Shown here: positions 1 to 7,818 of the stretch, in pieces
Layout of the letters: each line of letters begins with the position of its first letter
Position numbering within the stretch: position 1 is the first letter of the stretch
From: Bacillus sp. RAR_GA_16
GTDB lineage: Bacteria > Bacillota > Bacilli > Bacillales > Guptibacillaceae
Assembly (NCBI RefSeq): GCF_020165985.1
Contig: NZ_JAIUKZ010000016.1
Location: 62,001-126,000, forward strand
Direction: 5' to 3'
DNA length: 64,000 bases
The notes under the pieces: generated by a model
What the model was told of the DNA's origin: nothing
The model's database searches: none
What the model saw: only the letters and a program-made list of their open reading frames with translations
Position numbers and translations under genes: made by a program

Positions 1-1
1 T

Positions 2-412
2 GAGCGCCATTCTGAAGCTGGTTTTTCACCAGTTGACGATGATTATGAAGAAGTGCTTGATCTTTTGTTATCCCATGATGTTCTCATCTTTTCGACGCCA
101 CTCTATTGGTATGGCATGAGCGGGCCAATGAAGAACTTTTTTGATCGCTGGTCGCAATACCTTCGTGATGAGAAGTTAAATTTAAAAGAAGAGCTAACGA
201 AGAAAAAAGCGTATGTGGTTGTGACAGGTGGGAGCAGTGCAAAAGTAAAAGGTTTGCCGCTCATTCAGCAGTTTAACTACATTTTTGAATTTGTGAACAT
301 GGAATTTGTAGATTATGTGATCGGTGCAGGTGTGAAACCAGGTGAGATAAAGGAAGACAAGTTAGCTTTAGAAAAAGCAAAGCAGTGGCGAGAAGAATTG
401 AAGAGAAAATAG
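2..412 (+). CDS. NAD(P)H-dependent FMN reductase / flavodoxin-family protein, 5' truncated
   Basis: The reading frame is open from base 2, so the gene starts upstream of the window; 136 residues remain. The visible part has the flavodoxin-like pattern of a buried strand followed by an FMN-contacting loop (DVLIFSTPLYWYGMSGPMK), then FFDRWSQYL, typical of small NADPH-dependent FMN/quinone reductases of the YwqN/WrbA type. The N-terminal phosphate-binding loop is missing because of the window edge, not through damage. A hairpin terminator follows directly. The substrate cannot be told from sequence; a quinone, azo dye or free flavin is likely for the family. Confidence 0.85.
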   Translation, partial: ERHSEAGFSPVDDDYEEVLDLLLSHDVLIFSTPLYWYGMSGPMKNFFDRWSQYLRDEKLNLKEELTKKKAYVVVTGGSSAKVKGLPLIQQFNYIFEFVNMEFVDYVIGAGVKPGEIKEDKLALEKAKQWREELKRK

Positions 413-420
413 GCTATAAA

Positions 421-456
421 AAGGACGATACCAAAGTGGTTTCGTCCTTTTTTTTA
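421..456 (+). terminator. Rho-independent terminator after the flavodoxin-family gene
   Basis: Arms AAGGACGA and TCGTCCTT enclose a loop and are followed by eight T. The 3' edge touches the stop codon of the convergent gene at 454. Confidence 0.85.
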
Positions 457-882
457 GTGCGCATTTTGAAATTGTTGATCGATTTCTCGCAATTGGTCAT
501 AGGATTCTTTTAAATCATCAGGAAGCAGTTTACGACCTTGTTCCCAGGCGTTGTTTTCAATTTCGGCGAGTAGTTCCTGCTGGACTTCTTCCTCTTCATA
601 CATCAGGATGCGAAGGTCATGGCGGTGCTTCTTAAAGTCTAAGTAATAGCCAATTTCGTGATACAGCAGGATCAAAGCGATGTTTTCTTCTGTTTCTTTT
701 AATTTAAAATTTACTTTTGCCTGATAGCCGTTCATTTGTAAGTAATTAAACTTGATTGTATTGGTTGAGACGTTATAGCTCATTGGAGCCTTTAGTTCGT
801 TGTTAAATTCATAGTTGATTGATAACTGATGCTCTTCTAATGTATCTTTAATCATCTTTTCGATGTCCCATATATATAACAT
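454..882 (-). CDS. Hypothetical protein with a degenerate zincin-like motif
   Basis: 142 residues, acidic, with no signal peptide or membrane segment. Residues about 70-85 read LILLYHEIGYYLDF, which resembles the HExxH helix of ImmA/IrrE-type metallopeptidases, but the second histidine is replaced by tyrosine (HEIGY). A later glutamate-rich stretch (EEEEVQQELLAEIENNAWEQG) sits where such proteins carry the third zinc ligand. The start is chosen for the AAGGAC-type ribosome binding site just upstream. I see a zincin-like fold as possible but catalysis as unlikely. It converges with the reductase gene. Confidence 0.7.
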   Translation of the reverse strand: MLYIWDIEKMIKDTLEEHQLSINYEFNNELKAPMSYNVSTNTIKFNYLQMNGYQAKVNFKLKETEENIALILLYHEIGYYLDFKKHRHDLRILMYEEEEVQQELLAEIENNAWEQGRKLLPDDLKESYDQLREIDQQFQNAH

Positions 883-1113
883 GTTTTTATCACAGTCCTT
901 TTAATAGTTCACTTTGATCTAGCGTTCAACCCTATATTTTAAAGGAATCTTCTTATTACGGCTACCTTTAGCTATCATTAAGAATTAAATCTATTAAACT
1001 TTGCTTCTTTTAATCAACATACATCATTTTCACATCATTATCCCATATTTTTGAGAAGTTTATTCGGTATCGTGTGAATAGAAGGGTTGAATTGTTAGAA
1101 AGGGTGAAAGTAG

Positions 1114-2151
1114 ATGAAAAAGAGTGTAACACTATCGTTATTCGTTGCTTCTTTGCTGGTTCTTGGGGCATGTCAAAATTCAGAACAGGAGGCTGAATCA
1201 GATACTGCTGTGAGGGAGGGGGATGAAATAAACTTTTCTTTGGAAGAAATGAATGATTTCTACGTTGGAGAAACGTTAAATGATCAGTCTCTTATCCATT
1301 CCTTTATTCCGGAAAATACAAATAAGTCACCGGTTATTATGGTGCCAGGCCTTGGATTAGGCGCTTCGATTTATGAAAGCACGCCAGATGAGCGCAATGG
1401 ATGGGCCTATGATTTTGTAGCTGACGGTTATCCAGTTTATACGGTTGATACATCTGATCTCGCGAGTGCAGGTCTTTCTGAAGAAGAAGCTGAAGCAACA
1501 TTGTCAAAATGGGATTCGGAATCGATTTGGTCTCGCTGGGGGCTAGGTTCTGCGCCAGGAGAGCCTTATGAGGATGGCCAATTCCCTGCTGATCAATTTG
1601 ATCAATTTTACTCCTCCATTCCAATGCAAATCAAACTAACGAGTAATGATTCTTCAAGCGAAGCTACTGGAAAAACAGGCAGTAGATCGGGAAGCGGGGA
1701 TGAAGGCGGTAAGAGTAGTGGGGGGAACAGTCAGGAAGTTGAAAATATGATTGAGCTTTTAGAAGAAACCGGTCCTTCGATTCTTCTTGTTCACTCCATG
1801 GGCGGTGAGATTGGTTATGAGGTTGCTCGTCAACGTCCTGATCTTGTAAAGGGTCTTGTTGCGATTGAACCGGTCGGATCGCCAACAGATGAATCTGAAG
1901 TGAAATACATTTATGAAGACATTCCATATCTCGGTGTTTATGGCGATTATCTTGAATCAAGAAATCAGGTTTCCCGTCTTGAAGCTGTGCAGACAACCTC
2001 TAAGATTATTAAAGACAACGGAGGCACGTCAGATGTTATCGAATTAACCGAAGAAGGAATCAATGGAAATTCACACCTGATGATGATGGATCAAAATAGT
2101 GATGTGATCGCAGGGAAAATTACGGATTGGCTTGATTCAGCTATTCAGTAA
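1114..2151 (+). CDS. Lipoprotein with alpha/beta-hydrolase domain
   Basis: 345 residues. A lipoprotein signal peptide ends in LGAC (Cys about residue 19), so the protein should sit on the outer face of the membrane. The hydrolase part begins near residue 70 (VIMVPGLGLGASIYE, an oxyanion-type loop), and the nucleophile elbow HSMGG lies near residue 228, followed by EVARQRPDLVKGLVAIEP. The C-terminal NGNSHLMMMDQNSD likely supplies the catalytic histidine. A Ser/Gly-rich low-complexity insert of about 30 residues separates the halves. The family includes esterases and lipases; the substrate is unknown. The ribosome binding site is GAAAGGGTG. Confidence 0.88.
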   Translation: MKKSVTLSLFVASLLVLGACQNSEQEAESDTAVREGDEINFSLEEMNDFYVGETLNDQSLIHSFIPENTNKSPVIMVPGLGLGASIYESTPDERNGWAYDFVADGYPVYTVDTSDLASAGLSEEEAEATLSKWDSESIWSRWGLGSAPGEPYEDGQFPADQFDQFYSSIPMQIKLTSNDSSSEATGKTGSRSGSGDEGGKSSGGNSQEVENMIELLEETGPSILLVHSMGGEIGYEVARQRPDLVKGLVAIEPVGSPTDESEVKYIYEDIPYLGVYGDYLESRNQVSRLEAVQTTSKIIKDNGGTSDVIELTEEGINGNSHLMMMDQNSDVIAGKITDWLDSAIQ

Positions 2152-2153
2152 TT

Positions 2154-2188
2154 AAAAAAAGAGACGTTCCAACTGGAACGTCTCTTTC
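2154..2188. terminator. Bidirectional terminator between hydrolase and permease genes
   Basis: The perfect arms GAGACGTTCC and GGAACGTCTC have a four-base loop. They are preceded by seven A (T-run on the minus strand) and followed by TTTC on the plus strand. Confidence 0.85.
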
Positions 2189-2193
2189 ATGAT

Positions 2194-3487
2194 TTAGAGA
2201 AAGATGAAGTAAAGAATAAATAAGCCACCGAGCGTATACATAATCGGGTGAACTTGCTTCCATTCCTTTTTCGCAATCATCGCAAAAGGATAAAGAATAA
2301 AGCCAAGGGCAATTCCTGTTGCAACACTAAACGTAAGGGGCATCATAATGATTGTCACAAATGCTGGAATCACGACTTCTAACCGACTCCAATCAATTTG
2401 CTTTACTTCCGTTGCCATTAAGGCACCTACAATGATCAACGCAGGAGCCGTTACTTCAGGTGTGATGACACCGAGGATTGGTGAGAAGAACAGCGCGATG
2501 AAGAAACACGTAGAGATGATAACGGATGTGAAGCCTGTACGACCACCAACAGCAACGCCAGCAGATGATTCAACGAAAGAGGCGGTAGTTGATGTCCCAA
2601 AGAATCGCTCCGACAACGCCAGATGTTGAATCAGCAAGTAGCGCACGTCCTGCATTTGGAATTTCATTATTTTTCATAAGACCAGCTTGACTGGCGACTG
2701 CGATAAGAGCACCTGCTGTGTCGAAGAAAGCAACGAATAAGAATGTAAAAATAACAGCTAGAATTTCAGGTGTAAAAATATCGCCTAAATGTTGAAAGAC
2801 GACCCCAAATGTGGGCTCAAGGCTTGGTACCTGTCCAACTACCGAAGTAGGAACTTGCACAAGGCCAATGATCATCCCAATGATTGTTGTAATGACAATT
2901 CCGTAAAAAATGCCGCCGCGAATGCCACGAACTAGCATCATGAGCGTAATGATAAATCCGAAAGCAGCTAACGCGGTTGTCGGCGTTGTAAGCTGTCCGA
3001 TGGAGATGAACGTTTCTTCATTTCCAACGACAATTCCTGCATTTTTTAGACCAACAAACGCAATAAAGAATCCAATCCCGGCGGCAATAGCATGCTTCAG
3101 ATCTTTCGGGATGACGTTAATAATTTTCTCGCGAATTTTAAGTAAGCTAAGAATCATAAAGATAATACCGGCAATAAACACGCCAGTTAGAGCAATCTCC
3201 CAATCAATTCCCATCCCAATGACGACGGAGAAGGTGAAGAAAGAGTTAAGCCCCATACTTGGTGCGATACCTACAGGGAAGTTAGCGAGTAGTCCAATAA
3301 GCAAGGAGCCAACAATCGCAGATAAGGCAGTGGCGGTAAAGAGCGCTCCTTTATCAATGCCAGCTTCACTTAGGATAATCGGATTAACAACTAATATATA
3401 AGCCATGGATAAAAAGGTTGTGATCCCGGCTAATGTTTCCTTACGATAATTTGTTTCCCGTTCAGCGAACTGGAAGAAGTTTTTCAT
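2194..3487 (-). pseudogene. pbuG: Guanine/hypoxanthine permease (AzgA branch of NCS2), broken by a +1 frameshift
   Basis: Two overlapping minus-strand frames together give a full AzgA-type purine permease of about 430 residues. The N-terminal part (start ATG at 3487, ribosome binding site AGGAGGG) runs MKNFFQFAERETNYRKE through about nine membrane segments to DSTSGVVGAI. The C-terminal part continues FGTSTTASFVESSAGVAVGG in another frame to the end at 2194. Removing one A from the AA pair at 2603-2604 (plus strand) turns GCG-ATT-C-TTT-GGG into GCG-ATC-TTT-GGG and restores a continuous frame with the conserved GTSTTASFVESSAG loop. The guanine riboswitch upstream is intact. Either a recent pseudogene or a one-base sequencing or assembly error; I favour the latter because two other genes here show the same lesion type. 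Confidence 0.88.
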
Positions 3488-3509
3488 GGTAGACCCTCCT
3501 GATTCAAAT

Positions 3510-3536
3510 AAAAAAACTCTGGCCAGAGACCAGAGC
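3510..3536 (-). terminator. Riboswitch-controlled terminator before the purine permease
   Basis: Read on the minus strand, CTCTGG and CCAGAG arms are followed by seven T. It lies between the guanine aptamer and the permease start, so ligand binding should favour termination. A CCTTGTG sequence between aptamer and hairpin can pair with the 3' strand of P1, which would be the alternative fold. Confidence 0.8.
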
Positions 3537-3570
3537 ATCATCACAAGGAAATATGAAAAACTTCATAAAT

Positions 3571-3639
3571 CCTTGTAGACAAGCCATTTGCGGTAGCTGG
3601 TAGAAACGTTCAGGCCCTATTCCTGAACTTATACAAGGT
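3571..3639 (-). promoter_or_regulatory. Purine riboswitch aptamer, guanine type
   Basis: On the minus strand P1 is CCTTGTA paired with TACAAGG, P2 is GTTCAGG paired with CCTGAAC, and the joining strand is GTTTCTACC as in the xpt family. The P3 side contains CCGCAAATGG. The specificity base before the 3' strand of P1 (TCTACAAGG) is C, which pairs with guanine; adenine aptamers carry T there. A terminator and a purine permease follow, as in pbuG/xpt leaders. Confidence 0.92.
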
Positions 3640-3858
3640 TTAGTCATATGATAAATTTATAACGAGAATCATAACAATGAAAAAAAGACCGGTCAATCGT
3701 TTTTGATAATGTCTTAGTATTCATTGTTTTCTAATTTGCATTACAAATATAAAAATAAATAGGGAAATGTTAAAAAATATGTAATTTGTGAGAATACGAA
3801 ACGCTAGAGCCTATTTTATGGTAATGTAAATATAAGACAAATATAAAGGGAGAGCGCT

Positions 3859-4029
3859 ATGTTGCTGCAGAACCTAGAAAACGAAATTCAGACGTTGCGA
3901 ATGGTGCTTTATGATCTGGGACAAGAAGTAGATGACTACTCAAGCGGGAAAATTCTCCTGTTGAGTAAACGATTAGACGAAAAAATTATTCAGTATCAGA
4001 AACTAAAAAAATACAAGTGCCATCATTGA
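3859..4029 (+). CDS. Spo0E-family aspartyl-phosphate phosphatase
   Basis: A 56-residue protein with the Spo0E-like pattern: a first amphipathic helix (LENEIQTLRMVLYDLGQE), a turn, then SGKILLLSKRLDEKI, which carries the S-x-x-LD core that defines the family. Such proteins dephosphorylate Spo0A~P and delay sporulation. The start follows AAAGGGAG. A terminator lies 20 bases after the stop, so the gene is probably a single transcription unit. Confidence 0.85.
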   Translation: MLLQNLENEIQTLRMVLYDLGQEVDDYSSGKILLLSKRLDEKIIQYQKLKKYKCHH

Positions 4030-4049
4030 GTACACTTTTCATAAAACGT

Positions 4050-4088
4050 AAAAAGGAGCATCCCCGTATTTAGAGGATGCTCCTTTTT
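4050..4088. terminator. Bidirectional terminator between Spo0E-like gene and glnA
   Basis: The arms AAAAAGGAGCATCC and GGATGCTCCTTTTT are perfectly complementary and give a T-run on both strands, serving the convergent spo0E-like and glnA genes. Confidence 0.9.
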
Positions 4089-4096
4089 ATGTCGTT

Positions 4097-5419
4097 CTAT
4101 TTATTCATGTAGCGATCAACTTCCCATTGACTAACCATTAGGGAATACTCGATCCATTCTTTTTCTTTTTCTTCGATATACACTTTAGAAGTATGGTCAC
4201 CTAGCGCTTCCATAACAACTTTATCTTCACGAAGTGACTTGATCGCTTCCTTCAAGTTTGTAGGAAGGGTTGGCACGTCATCTGTGTCCACTTCATAAAG
4301 GTTACGTGTTTCTGGTGCACCAGCATCTAGGTCGTGACGGATACCTTCAAGACCTGCATGAATAACAGCAGCAAGGGTTAGGTAAGGATTTGCTGTTGGA
4401 TCCGGGTTACGAATCTCAAAGCGAGTACCCATTCCGCGCGTTGTAGGAACGCGAATCATACAGCTACGGTTAGAGTGAGACCAAGCTACACTAACAGGAG
4501 CTTCGTAACCAGGAACAAGACGCTTATAAGAGTTCACGTTCGGGTTCGTGATAGCAGCAAGACCATTAGCATGAGAAAGAATCCCAGCCATGAATTGTTT
4601 CATTGTTTTAGAAATGCCATCTGGATCATTTTCATCGTAAAATGCGCTATCGCCTTCAGTAAAGAGGGAAAGGTGACAGTGCATACCAGATCCATTTTCA
4701 CCAGCGATTGGCTTCGGCATGAACGTAGCGTGGTAGTCATGGCTAGTCGCAACGTCTTTTACAACGTTCTTAAACGTTTGAATGTTGTCAGCCGCTTTAA
4801 TCACACTATCGAAACGGAAGTTAATTTCATGCTGTCCTTGCGCTACTTCGTGGTGGGAAGCTTCCATTTCAAAACCGAATTTCTTAAGCGTACGAACGAT
4901 ATCACGACGTACCTGATCACCTTTATCTTTAGGAGAAGCATCGAAATAACCTGCACGGTCATTCATTTTACGGATCGGGTAACCATCTTTATCTAGTTTG
5001 AAAAGGAAGAACTCTGGTTCTGGACCAACGTTAACGGTATAGCCCATATCTTCTGCTTCCTTCATTGCTCTTTTCAAAATATAGCGAGGGTCACCTTCAA
5101 ATGGCTCCCCATCTGGCGTATGAATGTCGCAAATAAAGCGAGCGATACAATCCTGATCAACAGCGTCCGGTAGGACTTTGAACGTTTCAAGGTCAGGGAA
5201 GAGATACATATCACTTTCCTGAATATCAGAGAAACCAGCAATGGAAGAGCTGTCAAACATGGCTTCGTTATTCATTACACTTTCCAATTCTTCAATTGGA
5301 AGTTCAACGTTCTTTGTTTCCCCAAGCATGTCCGTAAATTCAAGACGAATAAATTCGACTTTCTTTTCTTTAGCTTCCTTCATGATGTCCTGTTGAATAC
5401 TATTCTTTGTTAATGTCAT
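4097..5419 (-). CDS. glnA: Type I glutamine synthetase (GS-I alpha) paralogue
   Basis: 440 residues, the usual length for GS-I alpha; it makes glutamine from glutamate, ammonia and ATP. Visible blocks are MFDSSSIAGF (beta-Grasp end), GPEPEFFLFKLD, ASHHEVAQGQHEINF, GENGSGMHCHLSLF, NSYKRLVPGYEAPVSVAWS (the GYEAP loop with the latch glutamate) and NPDPTANPYL. No tyrosine adenylylation motif is evident. Where B. subtilis GlnA reads GFVRIEESD, this protein reads GFSDIQESD, so the arginine tied to glutamine feedback and GlnR regulation is an aspartate. There is no glnR next to it, unlike the classical glnRA operon, so this may be a second synthetase. Regulated by the TnrA/GlnR box upstream. Confidence 0.93.
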   Translation of the reverse strand: MTLTKNSIQQDIMKEAKEKKVEFIRLEFTDMLGETKNVELPIEELESVMNNEAMFDSSSIAGFSDIQESDMYLFPDLETFKVLPDAVDQDCIARFICDIHTPDGEPFEGDPRYILKRAMKEAEDMGYTVNVGPEPEFFLFKLDKDGYPIRKMNDRAGYFDASPKDKGDQVRRDIVRTLKKFGFEMEASHHEVAQGQHEINFRFDSVIKAADNIQTFKNVVKDVATSHDYHATFMPKPIAGENGSGMHCHLSLFTEGDSAFYDENDPDGISKTMKQFMAGILSHANGLAAITNPNVNSYKRLVPGYEAPVSVAWSHSNRSCMIRVPTTRGMGTRFEIRNPDPTANPYLTLAAVIHAGLEGIRHDLDAGAPETRNLYEVDTDDVPTLPTNLKEAIKSLREDKVVMEALGDHTSKVYIEEKEKEWIEYSLMVSQWEVDRYMNK

Positions 5420-5493
5420 GGATTAACTAACCTCACCTTTAAATTTTTTGTTAGTGTTCATTCTAATGATATTTACAGATAATTGTGTTTTTA

Positions 5494-5510
5494 TGTAAGA
5501 ATTCCTAACA
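5494..5510. promoter_or_regulatory. GlnR/TnrA operator upstream of glnA
   Basis: TGTAAGAATTCCTAACA matches the TGTNA-N7-TNACA consensus at every fixed position. It lies 75 bases upstream of the glnA start, so nitrogen control by TnrA or GlnR is expected. Confidence 0.88.
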
Positions 5511-5551
5511 TAAAAGTTAAACACGAAATGAAGACTTGAATATGTGTGTAT

Positions 5552-5604
5552 TAATAACCTTAGTGAGAAAGGAATAAACCACTTTTTCTCAGGTTATTTT
5601 TTCT
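5552..5604 (+). terminator. Orphan terminator-like hairpin upstream of the siderophore operon
   Basis: AATAACCT pairs with AGGTTATT and GAGAAA with TTTCTC, followed by a T-rich tail on the plus strand. No gene ends here on that strand because glnA diverges. It could end a small RNA or be a leader attenuator. Confidence 0.55.
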
Positions 5605-5707
5605 GATAAAAACTGAAAACGCTAACAATGTGCGGTGAATAGGGATTTTAGCAATGTGAAATAAGGAATGCAGTGTAGACAAGATGAAGGGATGATGCTA
5701 TCATTCT

Positions 5708-5731
5708 AAATGATAATGAATCTCAATATCA
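5708..5731. promoter_or_regulatory. Fur box before the siderophore uptake operon
   Basis: TGATAATGAATCTCAATATC matches the left 7-mer TGATAAT exactly and the right half loosely. It sits just before the ribosome binding site AGGGGG of the binding-protein gene. A near-identical site precedes the ABC exporter at 62756. Confidence 0.83.
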
Positions 5732-5748
5732 TTTAGGGGGTGCATAAG

Positions 5749-6702
5749 ATGAAAAATAAAAAGGGCATTTCTTTTATTCTGATGCTAATGCTCGTTCTTA
5801 TACTTGCTGCTTGCGGTAATGAGAACGAAAAGAGTGAATCGAGTGAAGGTAGTGAAGAGATGAAAACCTTCACCTTACCAGATGGACAGGAGTTTGACAT
5901 ACCAAAAAATCCAGAGCGAATCGTAGCAACAGATTATGTAGGTTATTTCCTGGCGCTTGGGATGACACCAGTAGGGGCACCGGATCAATTTGTTCTAGAT
6001 AATCCTTACTTTACCGAAGAACAAATTGCGGATATTGACGATATCGGCACGCCGCCCTCCGTTGAAAAAGTGACCTCACTAGATCCAGATCTCATAGTAG
6101 TAACGGATCAAGAACAATATGATTTGCTTTCAAAAATTGCACCAACTGTGCTGCTGCCGTTTGGAACGTATGATTCACTTGATAAAGAAGTGACGGCTAT
6201 GGGAGAAATGGTAGGAAAAGAAGAAGAAGCCAAAGAGTGGATCGAGCAATTTGATAAAAAAGCAGCAGCTGCACGGGAAGAGTTAGACGGTGTCATTGGT
6301 GAAGATGAGACGGTCGGCATATATGAAGTGCAAACTAAAGATTTCTATGTATTTGGAGATAACTTTGGGCGCGGTGGTCAGGTGATCTATGATGCCCTTG
6401 AGTTAAAAGCACCTGAGAAGATTCAAAAAGACGTGATTGAAGGAGACAACTGGAAAAAGATCTCACTTGAAGTCTTACCTGAATACCAGGCAGATCATAT
6501 GTTTTATACCGAGTATGCCGCTGAGGATAATCAAGATGTCCTAAAGGAAACGAAAGAAAGTGCCCTATGGCAAAATCTTGATGCTGTGAAGAATGGTCAT
6601 CTATATGAAATGAAGTTTGAAAACATGTATTACTACGACCCAATCGCAGTAGAAGGACAGCTTGACCTGATCGTTAACACGTTAAAAGAAAATAATAAGT
6701 AA
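5749..6702 (+). CDS. Ferric-siderophore ABC transporter, substrate-binding lipoprotein
   Basis: 317 residues from ATG 5749, placed 8-9 bases after AGGGGG; an earlier in-frame GTG at 5740 overlaps the ribosome binding site and is less likely. The lipobox is LAAC (Cys near residue 22). The mature part has the class III binding-protein layout: NPERIVATDYVGYFLALGMTPVG opens lobe 1, a long linker helix lies near residues 155-185, and lobe 2 contains YEVQTKDFYVFGDNFGRGGQ. Family members bind ferric siderophores (FeuA, YfiY types). It is the first gene of a Fur-controlled operon, separated from the permeases by a terminator that should leave it in excess. Confidence 0.92.
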   Translation: MKNKKGISFILMLMLVLILAACGNENEKSESSEGSEEMKTFTLPDGQEFDIPKNPERIVATDYVGYFLALGMTPVGAPDQFVLDNPYFTEEQIADIDDIGTPPSVEKVTSLDPDLIVVTDQEQYDLLSKIAPTVLLPFGTYDSLDKEVTAMGEMVGKEEEAKEWIEQFDKKAAAAREELDGVIGEDETVGIYEVQTKDFYVFGDNFGRGGQVIYDALELKAPEKIQKDVIEGDNWKKISLEVLPEYQADHMFYTEYAAEDNQDVLKETKESALWQNLDAVKNGHLYEMKFENMYYYDPIAVEGQLDLIVNTLKENNK

Positions 6703-6708
6703 ATAAGA

Positions 6709-6739
6709 AGTCCTGGTGCCAGGCACCAGGACTGTTTTT
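6709..6739 (+). terminator. Intra-operon terminator built on the dispersed GGTGCCAGGCACC repeat
   Basis: The arms AGTCCTGGTGCC and GGCACCAGGACT are perfectly complementary around a single A, followed by GTTTTT. The core is one copy of the dispersed repeat. It separates the binding-protein gene from the permease genes. Confidence 0.8.
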
Positions 6740-6765
6740 CACTACATAAAGCAAGGAGTCATCAC

Positions 6766-7818
6766 ATGTCAAAGAATGCGGAACAGATGGCAAGCACAAT
6801 AGAAAATCAGCTCGCTGTTCAATCGAGACCTGTTATGGCAATGGTCATTCTTGTGGTAGGAAGTGTGGGACTGATTTTAACTCTTGGGTTATCGATCGCG
6901 CTTGGGGCTGCAGATATTCAATTAATGACGGTCTGGAAAGCGATTTTTCAATTTGATACCACCTCAACAGAGCATTCAATCATTCGTGAGTTTCGAATGC
7001 CTCGATCCGTTGCCGACATTTTAATTGGTGCAAGTTTTGCCGTTGCGGGTGCCATCATGCAGGGAGTGACGCGAAATCCACTAGCTGATTCAGGATTGCT
7101 TGGGTTAAATGCAGGAGCAACCTTGATGATTGCTCTTTGTTTTGCCTTTTTCCCGGGTCTTTCCTATACAAATCTGATGCTCTTTTCATTTGTGGGTGCG
7201 GGCATTGGCGCTGTACTCGTATTTGGTATCGGTTCTCTTTCACGAAATGGTCCATCACCTATTCGTCTCGTTCTAGCAGGGGCTGCGGTAAGTGCTCTTT
7301 TTACAGCAGTTAGTGAAGGGATTGCCATTCATTTTCAACTTTCACAGAACCTAGCCTTTTGGTTTGCAGGCGGAACAGCTGGATTGAAATGGCCACAAAT
7401 CCAGCTGTTGTTGCCCTGGGTAATCATTGCCCTCATCGTGGCCCTCTTGCTTTCCAAATCCATTTCATTACTTAGTCTTGGAGAAGATGTTGCCGTTGGT
7501 CTCGGGCAACGGACGGGGTTAATCAAAGTGCTTGCTGCAGTTGTAGTGCTCGTACTTGCGGGAGCGGCCGTGTCAGCAGTTGGTCCGATTGGGTTTGTTG
7601 GGCTTGTAATTCCTCATATTGCGAGATTTCTTGTCGGGGTCGATTATCGCTGGATTGTTCCATGTTCGGCGGTTCTTGGTGGATTATTTATGATCGTGGC
7701 CGACATGGGAGCTAGGCTGATTAATGCACCATATGAAACGCCGATTGGAGCCATCTTTGCCCTTGTCGGTGTGCCCTTCTTTCTTTACGTAGCAAGACGT
7801 GAAGGGAGGGAGCTGTGA
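6766..7818 (+). CDS. Iron-siderophore ABC transporter permease (FecCD family), first subunit
   Basis: 350 residues with about nine hydrophobic segments. The FecCD landmarks are visible: FRMPRSVADILIGASFAVAG, MQGVTRNPLADSGLLGLNAGA, and near the C-terminus GPIGFVGLVIPHIARFLVG, the cytoplasmic coupling helix that contacts the ATPase. The N-terminus has about 25 polar residues before the first helix. The stop overlaps the ATG of the second permease, indicating translational coupling. The two permeases would form a heterodimer in the membrane. Confidence 0.93.
   Translation: MSKNAEQMASTIENQLAVQSRPVMAMVILVVGSVGLILTLGLSIALGAADIQLMTVWKAIFQFDTTSTEHSIIREFRMPRSVADILIGASFAVAGAIMQGVTRNPLADSGLLGLNAGATLMIALCFAFFPGLSYTNLMLFSFVGAGIGAVLVFGIGSLSRNGPSPIRLVLAGAAVSALFTAVSEGIAIHFQLSQNLAFWFAGGTAGLKWPQIQLLLPWVIIALIVALLLSKSISLLSLGEDVAVGLGQRTGLIKVLAAVVVLVLAGAAVSAVGPIGFVGLVIPHIARFLVGVDYRWIVPCSAVLGGLFMIVADMGARLINAPYETPIGAIFALVGVPFFLYVARREGREL

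Noticed and set aside
1337-1996. Minus-strand frames inside the lipoprotein hydrolase gene
   Set aside because: They lie opposite a gene with clear motifs and show no domain of their own.
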